This document shows, piece after piece, positions 11,929 through 23,837 of a stretch of 64,000 bases of DNA; position 1 is the first letter of the stretch, and each line of letters opens with the position of its first letter. This DNA comes from Megaustenia siamemsis (lineage: Eukaryota; Mollusca; Gastropoda; Stylommatophora; Ariophantidae), in the NCBI GenBank assembly GCA_032433765.1, contig JAVIAB010000047.1, positions 10,809,387-10,873,386 on the forward strand, given 5' to 3'. Both the position numbers and the translations under genes were made by a program. The notes beneath the pieces are model-generated. The model had not been told where the DNA came from, did no database searches, and saw nothing but the letters and a program-made list of their open reading frames with translations.

Positions 11929-12665
11929 CATCATCATTGAGTGCCGTCTCCGCAGCGAAGGTTGGCTACCATGGAGCGCCATTTTGCTCTATCTCTTGCT
12001 TTGATGGTGCAGGTTGTCATCGGTTGATTTGTCCATCTTTTGATGTTACTCGTCCATGTTAATCTTGGTCTGCCTCTGCCTCTTTTACCTTGTATTTTCC
12101 CCTCCAGGATCACTTTCAGTAGGCTGTTGTGTCTTTTAACATGGCCTAAGAATCGCATTTGTCTTGTTCTAATTGTGTTCAGAAGTTCTCTTTTCATTTT
12201 TAGTTGTTTTAAGACTTTGTCATTTGATTTCTTTTCCTTCCATCCAATTCTACCTATTCTTCTATATATCCACATTTCAAAGGCTTCAATTCTCTGTTCT
12301 GTTTTCTTGTCTAATGTCCATGTTTCAGCACCATATAGGAATATTGAGAAGATGTAACATTTTGCTATTCTTAGTTTTAGTTCTGGTGTTATTTGTTTTG
12401 ATGTTAGTATGTACTTCATGACATTAAAATTACTTTTTGCCATTCCTATTCTTTTGTTTATTTCAGTTGTACATTTTCCATCACTGGTTATAGTATGTCC
12501 AAGGTAGTTATAGTTCTGAACTGTCTCAAGGTCTATTCCTTCAATTTTGATATCCACTTGTGGGTTTTGAGTATTTTCTTTGTTTATGATCATAGTTTTA
12601 GTCTTTTTGATATTCATATCTAGTCCATATTTTTTGCTTGTGTTTATTTCATGTTTATTTCATGG
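11929..12665 (-). mobile_element. LINE family B copy with 12-bp TSD
   Basis: 5'-truncated copy flanked by the direct repeat GAAAGGAATAAT (11917-11928 and 12666-12677), the signature of target-primed reverse transcription. The open frame 12617-11934 (227 aa) encodes the region after the RT active site: [80 protein letters not shown] and GDGTQ. The 3' end is GGCACTCAATGATGATGATT. This is the cleanest coding copy of the family B C-terminus in the window. Confidence 0.95.
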
Positions 12666-12876
12666 GAAAGGAATAATAGTCAGGCCAAATATCCTCAATC
12701 ACAGATCACTGACATTGGAAACAATTCCAGTTTAGTGTCATTTAATGTAGATTTTGACCCACTTACTCTTAGAAATAGCACCATTGATCTTAGAAATCCC
12801 AGAAGTCAATGTTCTAAATTCAGATCATAAAAACACAAAAAACACAGAAACAGAAAATACCTACCCACCCACCCAG

Positions 12877-13190
12877 GGGGCCTCGGTAGCCTAGTTGGGA
12901 AAACCACCCGACTGGACTACCGATGTTCGGACAACCCGTGTTCGATTCCCTCTGGGAGCAGTGTGAATTGTACTCGTGGTTGGAAAAAAAAATACCCCCA
13001 CGGTCGACCCAGCCGTTGGCTGAAATGTGTACCAAGGAGGAATGTCGCTTCGCATCTGAGTTTCGATGCTTGAGGCGACACTATACAGAAATGTCCGAAC
13101 ATGGGTGTAAATATGGGAACGTGGGAAATATGGGTGTAAACTCGCGTGCTAAGACGCCGGTTCAAGTCTCGTACTTTACCTTTACCTTTA
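12877..13190 (+). mobile_element. tRNA-derived SINE, family 2, copy 1
   Basis: The head GGGCCTCGGTAGCCTAGTTGG resembles a Pol III A box (TAGCCTAGTTGG) and the GTTCGATTCCC about 45 bp later is a B box. The body includes CCACGGTCGACCCAGCCG and TTTCGATGCTTGAGGCGACA and is shared with the copy at 57412-57655. It ends near a TACCTTTACCTTTACC run. Non-autonomous; mobilised by a LINE. Confidence 0.85.
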
Positions 13191-13235
13191 CCTTACCACC
13201 CACCTACCTATCTACCTAGATACTCTTTCTCTTAT

Positions 13236-14170
13236 CTTAATTTTTATTCTAGCAATTTTCAATCCTTGTAAATATCTTTTATCAAATCTCGCCATTCGTC
13301 TCTGTTCTGTGCAAGCAACTTTATCTCATTGAGGTGGCCGATTCCTAATGCTCTTGACTCTCTGATCAGTGTTATTCTCAGTGTCTATCTGAGTCGGCCT
13401 CTTTTCCTCTTATCTGTTGTTTCCCACACGAGGGCTTGCTTTGTTATTCGGTTATTACTTCTCCTCATCACATGTCCAACATGTGACCATCGTCTTTTCT
13501 TGATCTCTGAAGATATTAGTGGTTGATTGGTTATTTCTCTAATTTCCTCGTTTGTTTTGAATTCGTTCCACGCTATACCAAATATTTTCTTTAGACATTT
13601 ATTTTCGAATGCGTTCAACTTTGTTTCTATATATCTTGTTGTTTTCCAGCTTTCACACGCATACGTAAGGGTTGATAGTACATTTGATTTGAATAGCCTA
13701 AGTTTTGTGTTTGCGCTGATGAGTTTTGATTTCCACAACTTTTTAAGACTTCTGAAAGACACTGCTGCTTTAGCTATTCTGATTCTAATTTCTTTACTCG
13801 TATCCCCTTCTCGATCAATGTGACTTCCAAGATAGATAAAGTGATCGATCTCTTCCACTGGTTTGTTCTCCATGTATATTCTGTCATCTGTTGGAGTTAA
13901 GCTTTTCATGACTTTAGTCTTTTCATGATTGATCTCAAGCCCAATTTTGCTGGCTATTGATGATAGTTCATTTGTGTTTTCCTGCGTCGTTTTTATCTAA
14001 CTGCTGATGAGAACTATGTCATCAGCAAAGTCGAGGTCCTCCAAATGGTCTCCTTGTACCCATTCGATGCCTTTGTTACCAGTGCAGCATTTCTTCATTA
14101 TGAAGTTCACAACAATTCCAAATAACAATGGCGATAAAATACATCCTTGTTTAACCCCAGTTTTTATTGG
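13236..14170 (-). mobile_element. LINE family A copy 3, antisense
   Basis: On the minus strand it encodes GVKQGCILSPLLFG (RT motif 4), CCTGNKG.EWVQGDHLEDLDFADDIVLIS (FADD active site; the adjacent SSQ position carries a stop), YLGSHIDREGDTS, LTYACESWKTT and GHVMRRSNNRI. The longest clean frame is 13909-13385. It extends slightly further 5' than the copy at 5858. The 3' end abuts SINE family 2 at 13190-13236. Confidence 0.92.
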
Positions 14171-14389
14171 AAAGCATTCCTGACCTGGCCAAGGTTAATT
14201 GCAGTAGTAACTCGCCGACCACATGATTGGTTACGTCAAATGTAATACTTTTGCATTTACTTTTACATCATAAAAATATATTCTTGTGGGACTTCCGGTT
14301 TCATGGCGACTACGCGTTGTCGTTTTTTTTATAATTCGGCTTTTGTTTATATATTTAAATGATTTACGCGACAGTCTAGTTGTGAAATT

Positions 14390-14992
14390 ATGTGTTGCTA
14401 TTCCTCGTTTGGTGTATGTTTTACTTCTGACGGGTGGATGGACTGTGAACTTTACCGATATTTAAGTGGAATATGGTTTATTCTTCTTTGTGTTGTGTGT
14501 TCGCGGTTCGATAGGCAAGCACATGGTTCGACAACAATGGCGCCGACTGGGTGTGTTCAACCCGAATGTGAAAAGTCTGTGACGGTGGATGGGGTGGAAG
14601 AATTAGAAATAATCAACGGCCCAGAAAGCGAAAACAGCAAAGTGTGTGGTACACATGAGGCATATTCAGAACACGAAAGTCGAATATGGCAGACCACCGT
14701 GAAAGAGATTAGAGCCTCATCACGTAACATTCCAAAGAAAGCCATGGAGAGAAATTCTAACTACTGTTTTAGGAACGAATTAAAAATAGCCACATGGAAT
14801 GTTAGGACCTTATACCAACAAGGAAAACTAGAAAATCTTATGGTAGAAACAGAGCGATTAAACATAAATATTTTAGGCATATCAGAAACAAGATGGAAGG
14901 AAAGTGGATACATACAAGACGATAAATATACATTTATATACTCAGGTAACACAACAGAACACCAAAGAGGGGTAGGCATACTAATAAAATGA
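14390..14992 (+). pseudogene. LINE B N-terminal leader and endonuclease start
   Basis: A 200-aa open frame. The first about 125 residues are an unassigned, Ser/Glu-rich leader. Then NELKIATWNVRTLYQQGKLE and NILGISETRWKESG, the first two APE-endonuclease motifs (catalytic Glu in ISETRW), followed by FIYSGN and RGVGILIK. It stops there by mutation; later endonuclease motifs (GDMNAKV, SNQIDYI) lie downstream in shifted frames to about 15415. In an intact LINE this nuclease nicks the target for reverse transcription. Confidence 0.85.
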
Positions 14993-16331
14993 GAACTACA
15001 AAAATATATAAATACTCACCTGACATATAATGATAGGATTATATTATTAAAAATGAAGGCAAAGCCATTTGACATAGCAATAATACAGACATACTCAAGA
15101 CTATACAGATGAACAAATAGAAGCATACTATGAAGATCTAAGTACAGTTATGAAGCAAATTAAATCTTCAGACATCTTGATTGTAATGGGTGACATGAAC
15201 GCAAAAGTATGAAAAGGCAGATATAAGACCATTATAGGAAATCATGGTTTAGGAAAACGAAATAACAGAGGAGAAAGATTAATTCAATTTTGTGAATAAA
15301 ACAGGCTGATAATATGTAACACCTACTTTGAGCTAGAGAAAAGGAAACTATACACATGGAAATGCCCTGGAGACAGGAAGAGCAATCAAATAGATTACAT
15401 AACGATAAAAGACATTCCGGAACAGCGTCAAGAAAGCCAAAACCTACCCGGGAGCAGATATTAATTCAGATCACAATCCTGTAATGATTAAAATGAAAAT
15501 CAAATTAAAGATCAAGAAACAAAAAACTAATTCAGCAACACCAATAGATACAACAGCTTTAAACCAGAAAGATGTAACAGAAACTTATACTGTACAACAA
15601 AGAACACATATCAGAAGCTGCTAGAAGAAGGGATTGAGCAGTACAGAAGAGAAAATCCTGAAGAAAAAGTCACAACCAAATGGCAATGCATAAAAAACAG
15701 CATACAAGAATCCAGCATCACCTTACCCAAAAAGGAAAGCAACAAAAAACTAAAATGGATAACTGACAACATTTTAGAAAAAAAGGAAGAGAGAAAACAA
15801 GCGAAGAACACTGCCAGATATAAGGAAATTGATAATGAAGTACGAAAAATGTGCAAAACAACAAAAGAAGACTGGCTCAACCAAAGATGTCTAGAAATCG
15901 AAACTATGGAAAGTAAACAAAATTTAAGAGGAATGCACACAGAAATAAAAAGAATGACTAATTCTTGTAATAAAGACAATAAAGACAAAAAAGCTGCAGC
16001 AAGCGGATGTATTGCAAACAAAGAGGGAAGAATGCTAACCGACAACAAAGATATAATCGATAGATGGCAAGAATACATAACAGAATTATTTCATGACGAA
16101 AGGGACAAAAAAAACCATTTATAAAATGTACACCCAGCTATAAAATCCTGAAATCTGAAGTATAAAAAGCTATAAAAACAATGAAAAAAGGAAAAGCAGC
16201 AGGACCTGACAATAAACAGATAGAGATGATACAGGCACTAGAAGATTTTGGCATTGAAGTGATCACAGACATATGCAATGACATACACCATACAGGATAC
16301 ATAAGAAATGAACTAAAAACATCAACCTTCA

Positions 16332-16931
16332 TTGCATTGCCTAAATAGGAATGGTACAGCTGAATGCAGTGACTTTAGAACAATAAGCCTAATGAGCCAG
16401 GTAACCAAAATTTTACTAAAAGTTATACAAAGAAGGATTCAGAATAAAATTAATACTGAATTAGATGAGCAGCAATTCGGATTCAGGAAAAACAGTCGGA
16501 CAAAAGAAGCCATATTCAGCATGAGGACATTGATTGAAAAGTACATAGAAGTAAACAAACCAATATATGCCTGCTTCATAGACTACACCAAAGCATTTGA
16601 TAGAATACACCATAATCAACTTATAGACTGCCTAAAAGATATAAATCTGGATGACACAGACATACGACTGATATGTAATTTGTACTGGGAGCAAACAGCA
16701 ATAATAAGATATAACAAGGAGAACTCTACACCCATTGATATAAAAAGAGGAGTAAGACAGGGATGCATCCTATCACCAAGCTTGTTCAATTTATACACTG
16801 AGCAAATCTTTAAAAACATCTCAGAGATACCAGACCTAAACATTGATGGAAAGATAATCAATAACCTAAGATATGCTGATGATACTGCACTACTAGCAGA
16901 AATCCTAAAGATCTACAATTACTTAATGTAA
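16332..16931 (+). pseudogene. LINE B reverse transcriptase domain fragment
   Basis: 199 aa in one frame: CSDFRTISLMSQVTKILLKV (fingers), EQQFGFRKNSRT, ACFIDYTKAFDRI (motif A with catalytic Asp), KRGVRQGCILSPSLFNLY (motif B) and NLRYADDTALLA (motif C, YADD). The preceding KKGKAAGPDNKQIEMIQ block (about 16185) is in a different frame across a stop. All catalytic residues remain, but the ORF is broken on both sides. Confidence 0.9.
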
Positions 16932-17410
16932 TAAACATGACACGCAAAAAATATGGACTAGATATGAATATCAAAAAGACTAAAACTATGATTATAAACA
17001 AAGACAATTCTCAAGACCTACAATTAAATATCAAAGTGGAAGGAATACATCTAGAGACAGTTCAGAACTACATCTACCTGGGACATAAGTATAACCAGTG
17101 ATGGTAAATGTACAACTGAAATAAATAAAAGAATAGGTATGGCAAAAGTAATTTCAACGCCATGAAAAATATACTAACAACAAAACAAATAACACCAGCG
17201 CTAAAACTAAGAATAGCAAACTGTTACATCTTCTCAATATTCTAGTATGGTGCAGAAACATGGACATTAGACAAGAAAACAGAACAGAAAATTGAAGCCT
17301 TTGAAATGTGGATATTTAGAAGAATAGGTAGAATTGGATGGAAAGAAAAGAAAACAAACGAGGAAGTTTTAAAACAACTAAAAATGAAAAGAGAACTACT
17401 AAACACAATT

Positions 17411-18140
17411 CTTCTTCTTCTACCTGTTTAGCTTCCAGTGGAGCATAGGTCTTCAACAAACACTTTCCAAGTCGTTCTGTTTTTTTGCCATTCTTTTAAG
17501 ATCATTCCATGTCTTCCCCATCATTTTCATCTCTGCTTCTATCTGTCTTCTCCAATAATTCCTTGGTCTTCCTCTTTGTCTTTTCACCTGGGGATTCCTA
17601 AAAAGGGCCTGTTGTGTAATACTCTCAGTTGGCTTTAGTAGTGTGTGTCCTATCCAGCGCCATCGTCTTCGCTGTATCTCTTTATCCACTGGTATTTGAC
17701 TGCTACATTTCCATAATTCTATGTTAGTGATTTTGTCCTGCCATTTCCATCCTTTTTATCCTGTGTAAGCATCCATTAATGGAAGTCTGTATCTTCATGA
17801 TTGTCAATTTTGTTGTTATACAATATCCTTATTTTGGTATCATTTTCTGTTCCTCCCTCTTTATCTATATATATTACTGCCAGATATATGTAAGATTGTA
17901 CATCTAATAGAGGTAATTCTCCTAGTTTTATTTGGTTATTGCCAGCTGTATTAATTCTCATAATGTTGGTCTTATCTCTATTATCTTCAGTCCTAGCTGT
18001 TGTGAACTCTCATCAAGTATGCTCATTTTATCCTGCATCTGTTGATGGCTGTGTGATAGGAGAGCTATGTCATCAGCAAAGTCTAAATCATCAAGTTGTT
18101 TGGTCAGTGACCACTGGATTCCATTTCTGAGAAATGGAGC
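17411..18140 (-). mobile_element. LINE family C nested in LINE B, 13-bp TSD
   Basis: The LINE B sequence is interrupted here with ACTAAACACAATT duplicated at both edges (17398-17410 and 18141-18153). The insert, read on the minus strand, runs from a 5' truncation near LDDLDFADDIALLSHS (FADD active site) through LGELPLLDVQSYIYL, EIQRRRWRWIGHTLLKP, VKRQRGRPRNYWRRQIE and ends AGGTAGAAGAAGAAG. 5' truncation, simple-repeat 3' tail and TSD are all present, so the order of events is certain: B inserted first, C later. Confidence 0.95.
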
Positions 18141-18397
18141 ACTAAACACAATTAGAGCAAGACAAATGAAATTTTTGGGTCATATTAAATGACACAACAG
18201 CCTAATAAAAGTTAAAAGTAATATTGGAAGGGAAATACAAGGTAAAAGAGGCAGACCAGACTAACATGGACGAGTAACATCAAAAGATGGACAAGTCAGC
18301 CTATGACAATCTGCACCATCAAAGCAAGAGACAGAGCAGAATGGCACTCCATGGTAGCCAACCTTCGTTGCGGAGACGGCACTCGATGATGATGAAA

Positions 18398-18888
18398 GAG
18401 ATCCGTAGACTCTAAAGAGTTATCCCCCGCCAAAGGAGGAGTAAGACATCTCCTTTCCTTTTGTAGTCTTCGAGACACTCTTGGGCAAGGTGGAGCTCCC
18501 GTCTAGGCCCCCCTATCAGGAGACATGAAGCCATTGGAGCAGGTGGTGGGGTGGTGTGGGAGCAGCCAAAATGTAGTGCCGGTTATGGTCTCCACTCCGC
18601 GATGACAGGCAGAGATCTCATTTGTAAAGACAATGGCTGCAATCTACAGCCAAAGTACAGTCACTGTCTAAACGGTTCTTGAGTTACTTTCAGGTCATCA
18701 CCATCATTGAACTTGAACATGTCCATAGGTGCTCAGATCCCCTCCTCACCAAGTCCCGTAGTATCCAGCGACTGACGACTCCAGTTCTGTGTTGGTTGAT
18801 TAGTCTTCTTACACGCCCACTCAGTTTCTAGTTTTTGGCTGTGCCCGTCTTAACTCCCATCTCTTTCATCCGTAGAAGTGACGTGGAG
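18398..18888. other. no gene seen
   Basis: GC-richer than the surroundings, with no recognisable protein or RNA. Lies between the LINE B 3' end and a separate LINE endonuclease fragment and could be that LINE's 5' region. Confidence 0.4.
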
Positions 18889-19215
18889 TCATGGTTGTCG
18901 AAGTCTTGTGCTCTTCCCACATTGATATATTTTACCATAAGCTTAATATGACACTTCGTCAATGCAAACCACATGAAAACACCATAGTTCTAGGGGATGT
19001 CAATGCAAAAGTAGGAAAGAAAAGAGTTGATGAAGTGGTTGGTTACTTTGGTTTAAGAGAGAGAAATGAAAGAGCTGATAAACTTATTGACTGGACAAGA
19101 ACACACAACATGATGATAGGAAACACCTGGTTTAAGCAACATCCGAGACGTCTGTGGACATAGAAAAGCCCAGGAGACAACACCCGTAATCAAATCGACT
19201 TTATAATGACAATCT
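18889..19215 (+). pseudogene. LINE endonuclease fragment
   Basis: The frame 18891-19163 encodes ENTIVLGDVNAKVGK (GDxNA motif), VVGYFGLRERNERADKLIDW, MMIGNTWFKQHPRRLWT, then in a shifted position KSPGDNTRNQIDFI (the catalytic-core NQID motif). These are the central and distal APE-endonuclease motifs of an RTE-like LINE. The N-terminus (NVRT, ISE) is missing. It may belong to the same copy as the RT at 20640. Confidence 0.85.
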
Positions 19216-20157
19216 ACAGATAAACATGGATATATATAGATAAAAATGGACAGACGTTGATAAGCATAGAGAAATGATGATCCAGCAACAGAGACTTAGT
19301 AGAAGCATTCATTAGTTCAGACTTAGAGAACTACCAACAATTAGAGACACTATTGAAAATAAGACATAATAAAGTTAATAACATTGGAGGAAAATAACTA
19401 TCATCAAGCACATCATTATTATCCATTGATTTTAGAATTAATTTGTACCATATTACCTACGCAAATGTTTAATTTAATCAATATATATTATTTGATACAT
19501 AAATGAAGGAAACAAAAGGAGCATACACACATAAAACATGTTTCATCATTCAACATTCTCATCTTCTGACAAATTTATTTCATTTAAAAAAAATAAACAT
19601 TGAGAACGTTTCTTTAAAAGTAAGCAGTAAAGTTAAGCCGAAGGTGGACATGCACACTTTGATTAAACCAACGATAAGGGAAATAATTTCATAATAAATT
19701 GTTAAATTAAGAAAGAGACGAGTATAAATAAATAAATAATTAAAATAAGCTAACAACATCAAGAAATTAAACCAATGAAAATATTTAAAACTATTAAATG
19801 CTGCGAGAAACTTAACAAGATAAGCAAATTAATTATTGTTCAAACTAACAAATAAATCTTCCTCCGTACATTAACAGTATTCCTCAAACTATTTTGATCA
19901 CAATATTGTTTCGTTTGTAGCAATTGATATTTATCGATTTGATCAGGTGATAAAAGAGGCGACTGATGTCGGAATAATGCTAAACCTGATCAATATTTGT
20001 GAGCGGATTAAAGATACATGGGTCTGGTCTCAAGCAAGCCGTTGTTAAGGAATCTCAAATTAGAAGTACATTGTTGAGGTAGACACAACGTGCTTATTTA
20101 ATTCCAGATGATGACTTGCAGGCAAGAATAAGACTACTACGATCACGTAACGGGAAA
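19216..20157. other. AT-rich sequence, no clear gene
   Basis: Possibly decayed LINE connector sequence between the endonuclease fragment and the RT region at 20.64 kb, but no motif is clear enough to assign. Confidence 0.35.
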
Positions 20158-20612
20158 TTAGTTCATTATGTTTATTGCTATAGCTGCCTGTCACAACGAC
20201 AGGGAATAGTCAAACTGTCTTTCACGTTAGGAAACAGATGTGTATCATTAGTTTCATTATGTTTATTGCTGTAGCTGCCTGTCACAACGACAGGGAATAG
20301 TCAAACTGTCTTTAACGTTAGGAAACAGATGTGTAATCATTAGTTCATTATGTTTATTGCTATAGCTGCTGTCACAACGACAGGAAATAGTCAAACTGTC
20401 TTTCACGTTAGGAAACAGATGTGTAATCATTAGTTCATTATGTTTATTGCTATAGCTGCCTGTCACAACGACAGGAAATAGTCAAACTGTCTTTCACGTT
20501 AGGAAACAGATGTGTAATCATTAGTTCATTATGTTTATTGCTATAGCTGCCTGTCACAGCGACAGGGAATAGTCAAAGTGTCTTTCACGTTACGAACAGA
20601 TGTGTAATCATT
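20158..20612. repeat. 91-bp tandem repeat, 5 units
   Basis: Five close copies of a 91-bp unit. Each contains CCTGTCACAACGACAGG, a 6-bp stem with a 5-nt loop, followed by AATAGTCAAACTGTCTTTC. Units differ by single substitutions and indels. Confidence 0.92.
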
Positions 20613-20639
20613 GAAACTCACCAAACGCTCACATCAGAG

Positions 20640-21071
20640 ATAAACACGGACAACTAATAGTGCATGAGGAAGATAAACAAAATATCGTTGGTTGAACGTT
20701 TCAAAGAAATACCAAACAGACCACAACATAACATAGTCTCCACCTCAGCTGAAATAAATATCCCCCCTCCCACCAGCCTTAGAAGCTTCACGCAAAACGT
20801 TCACTATCAAAGAGCTCCAGTAGCCATTAAGTAGTTGAAGTATAACACAGCGTCCGGCAGTGACGGGATCTCAGCTCAAATAATCAAAACAGCAAACGAG
20901 AACACTCCACAACATCTACTGTAATTGTTCAATCAAGTTTGGTAAACGAGTCCCCACCATCTCATTGGAAGGAATGTGTTATTTTCAAACTAGCCCACAG
21001 GGGTAATTTATCCGACTGCAACAACTGGCGTGGTATTACATTGCTCTCTATACTATCTGATAACTGGCGTG
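20640..21071 (+). mobile_element. LINE family G, RT 5' portion (left of Polinton)
   Basis: Encodes, with frameshifts, IRDKHGQLIVHEEDKQN, TASGSDGISAQIIKTA (RT entry motif), HWKECVIFKLAHRGNLSDC and NNWRGITLLSILSD, the classical LINE RT fingers block. The sequence then runs into a 39-bp duplicate of the NWRGITLLSILSD codons and is cut by the Polinton insertion at 21072. The continuation is at 31424-31900. Confidence 0.88.
21066..21071. repeat. 6-bp target-site duplication GGCGTG, left
   Basis: GGCGTG immediately precedes AGTAGT, the first bases of the palindromic element; the same 6 bp follow its last base at 30543-30548. Six-bp duplications are the hallmark of Polinton/Maverick integrases. The 6 bp are part of the 37-bp satellite unit. 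Confidence 0.9.
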
Positions 21072-21997
21072 AGTAGTGATGGTGGCTGTGAACTCAACAG
21101 AAAAGTGGAATAACATGCACCGAAATACAATAGATTTGGCACCGACTTTGCACCGACTTTGCACCAAAACGGTGCCAAAAAAAAAAAATTATTTTTCGAA
21201 TTCGCGATTTTTTCGAACTTCATAATTTTTTTGGGGGGGAAAAATTTTGGGAAAAATTTTTTGGTGTTCGTCAGTTTGTCGAATCACTGAGAGCTTAACT
21301 CAGGTAAATTCAAAAGATCGTGTGCTAATCCGGTGATCGCGCTCCGGTGATCGCCTCTCGCTGTGTGTTATTTGTGAAAGAGTATATTTGTGTCGCCTCG
21401 CTCGTGTTAGATGAAAATGAAAGAGTATTTTAAAAGAGTATGTGATAAATAAAAATTCAGAATTATTAAAAACGTTAAGAAATATAGTTAAATGTGATAA
21501 AACTGATTTTTAAAAAAGGCGAAATAATAAAAACTATGAAAAAAATAAGCTGTAAATACTGACGGAAAACTGTAAACTGGAATGACATGGCAGCTTTTGT
21601 TGACTGGCTAGTGGTACTTGAGGAATGCTATTGTTAGAATCGCTTACAAGGAATCGTGGTCATTGTTAGGAAAATATGCTGACGGTCATTGTTAGGCTCC
21701 GTGTTTAGAGTTAGGTAGAGGCATGTAACTAGGGGTGGTATTGTTGTTATTTAAAATACTGGTAATTGGGACTGCGTGACAGGAGGCGACAAGCAATGAC
21801 GTTGAAAGGTTAGCCGCAGGTAAATTCAATAGAGACTCTAATCCGTGTCCGGTGATCGCCTCGCTGTGTGTTATTTGTGAAAGAGTATTTTAAAAGAGTA
21901 TGTGATAAATAAAATTCAGAATTATTTAAAAAATATGTATTTGTGAAAGTAAACTCAGAATTATTAAAAATAAAAAAAAAAAAAAATAAAAAAAACA

Positions 21998-22060
21998 GTC
22001 TCCCTTCAGGATTCGAACACGGGTCTACTACGTGACAGGCCAGGCAACATGTAAAAAAAA
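21998..22060 (-). other. tRNA-Asp-like 3' half (left arm)
   Basis: Read on the minus strand: CCTGGCCTGTCACGTAGTAG followed by ACCCGTGTTCGAATCC. This resembles the anticodon arm (GTC) and T arm/B box of tRNA-Asp, but the D arm and acceptor stem are not recognisable. A mirrored copy is at about 29558-29612. Probably a tRNA remnant or chance B box. Confidence 0.35.
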
Positions 22061-22440
22061 AATGCTGACAAGCAATAACATTGAAAGGTTAGTTTTGTCG
22101 AACGGTCTCCTGTGTTTCTGAGAGCTTAACCGCAGGTAAATTCAATAGAGACTCGGTGCTAATCCGTGTCCGGTGATCGTCGCTCGCTGTGTGTTAGAAA
22201 TTTGTGAAAGAGTATTTTAAATTCCGTTAGCCAACTCAGGTAGAACCCCGATTGAAAAGAAAAACGGACTTATGTTAAAAATAGTAAAATATAAGTGGTC
22301 GTGTGTGTTATCGCTACCAACATCATCATGTGTCGTGTAGTAAGGTGTGCTAATATTAAATAGTGACGCTCGCTCTTTCTCATTCAATGTAAAGCAAAAC
22401 AAAATTCTATATTTCACAATTTTATTATACATCATATATA

Positions 22441-22790
22441 TTACTGTCCGGTCGTTGATAATTTTAAGCGTCTGGGTTTCCTCCCTCCTGTTTTGGTGGT
22501 ACTGTTTGTTAAATGTCTATCAAACACGGGTGCATAGGAAGTTTCATTAGCCTTCAAAACACAACCGCCCTCCATTTTGACAAAACCTTGATCAAAGCTG
22601 GAATAGGTAATCGGTGACTTTGCTGAAACATCCTGGGCAGCCACACTGGCTGCCGGAGCTGTCGTCTGATTAACAAGAGTGAGGTCCCCTTGGTTAACAA
22701 AAAAGGGCGTGTAGTTGATGTTAGCATAAGCGTTTTCGAGACTGCCTTAACGCCATCTATAGACAATGGAACTACCCCCTCTGCCTTCAT
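22441..22790 (-). pseudogene. Polinton-associated ORF fragment, unassigned (left arm)
   Basis: Minus-strand frames encode an about 107-residue tail: TPFFVNQGDLTLVNQTTAP, AASVAAQDVSAKSPITYS, FDQGFVKMEGGCVLKANE, TSYAPVFDRHL and a basic RKPRRLKLSTTGQ end. I do not recognise the family. The position within a Polinton-derived element and the basic C-terminus suggest a structural gene, but this is inference. Confidence 0.5.
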
Positions 22791-22792
22791 GT

Positions 22793-23151
22793 CCTATCAT
22801 CATCATGTGCCACCCTCAACACCATCACCCCTTCATGTCCTATCATCATCAAGCCACACAAAGTATCAACCCCTTCATGGCCTATCATCATCATGTGCCA
22901 CCCTCAACACTATCATCATCATGTGCCACCCTCAACACTATCATCATCATGCGCCACCCCCAACACCATCATCAAACCTTCATATCCATCATCATCTTGT
23001 GCCCTACCATTAATAGTGACTCTCTCTCTCTCTCTTTCTCTATCGCATATCCAAGCTAACTCAAGTAAAATAAAAATCATCACCAAGCCACACAAATTGA
23101 CACATCATCATCATAGGCCACCCTCAACACTATCATCATCATGTGCCACCC

Positions 23152-23189
<38 letters not shown>

Positions 23190-23390
23190 GCATATCCAAG
23201 CTAACTCAAGTCAAATAAAATCATCACCAAGCCACACAAATTGACACATCATCATCATGTGCCACCCTCAACACTATCATCATCATGCGCCACCCCCAAC
23301 ACCAGCCCTTCATGTCCTATCATCATGTGCCACCCTCAACACCATCATCAAACCTTCATGTCCTATCATCATCATGTGCCACCCTCAACA
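22793..23390. repeat. CATCATCATGTGCCACCCTC repeat block with CT runs (left arm)
   Basis: Irregular tandem units built from CATCATCATGTGCCACCCTC plus AACACTAT, and CTTCATGTCCTATCATCAT, interspersed with (CT)n at about 23020-23040 and 23153-23187 and a repeated TATCGCATATCCAAGCTAAC segment. Mirrored at 28211-28820. A further (CT)n lies at 23597-23655. Confidence 0.85.
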
Positions 23391-23560
23391 TCAAACCTTC
23401 CGGCTTGGACGGAGGAACTGTTTTCCATCAGTCGAGTAAATGAAACAAACCCCGTTACATATGTGTTGAAAGACGATAAGGGCGATGAGATAGAGGGGTC
23501 ATTCTACACACCGAAAATTCAAAAAGTTGGAGACAAACTCATCATCCCTGCATGTCCTAT
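23390..23560 (+). pseudogene. Polinton integrase C-terminal fragment (left arm)
   Basis: Encodes PAWTEELFSISRVNETNPVT, then YVLKDDKGDEIEGSFYTPKI and QKVGDKLI. The pattern WTEE.F.I..V..TNP.TY.LKD..G.EI.GSFY...LQKV is the C-terminal, SH3/chromo-like end of retroviral-type integrases in Polinton/Maverick and related transposons. The catalytic DDE core is absent. Upstream are repeats, so only the tail survives. Confidence 0.75.
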
Positions 23561-23837
23561 CATCAACCCACACAAAGTATCAACAAGCGAAATTCTCTCT
23601 CTCTCTCTCTCTCACTCTCTCTCTTTCTCTCTCTCTCGCTCTGTCTCTCTCACATTCATGATAAACCAAACAAAATAGGCTCATATTAAAAAAGTCGACC
23701 TAAAACCGTAAAATATTCCACTACAACACAGACCGCTAGACTGAACAGTACTATGAAAAATAAACGTCCGTGAATCAAGCGCGCTTATAACACGAAGTCT
23801 CACATCCGACTAGTTTAAATATAATCCGGTAAATCAA

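Larger units (their letters stand above)
14280..18397 (+). mobile_element. LINE family B, nearly full length, split by a nested LINE
   Basis: The longest LINE here: 5' leader with an ORF start at 14390, endonuclease (14773-15470), connector (15480-16180), RT (16190-16935), C-terminal domain (16940-17410 and 18154-18397) and a GGCACTCGATGATGATGA end. The inserted family C LINE occupies 17411-18140. Several frameshifts and stops (for example after GILIK at 14990 and in the GDMNAKV block) break the ORF, so it is inactive. It provides the family consensus for the truncated copies at 3.4, 11.9, 36.0, 48.8, 50.8, 53.9 and 57.9 kb. Confidence 0.9.

Noticed and set aside
18296..18478. Minus-strand open frame with SRRLQKERR start
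   Set aside because: Antisense to the LINE B 3' end; no independent evidence.
22690..23678. His/Ser/Pro-rich open frames in the left palindrome arm (and mirrored ones in the right arm)
   Set aside because: Translations of CAT/ACC and CT repeats. Only the integrase-like part (23390-23560) shows a conserved pattern.
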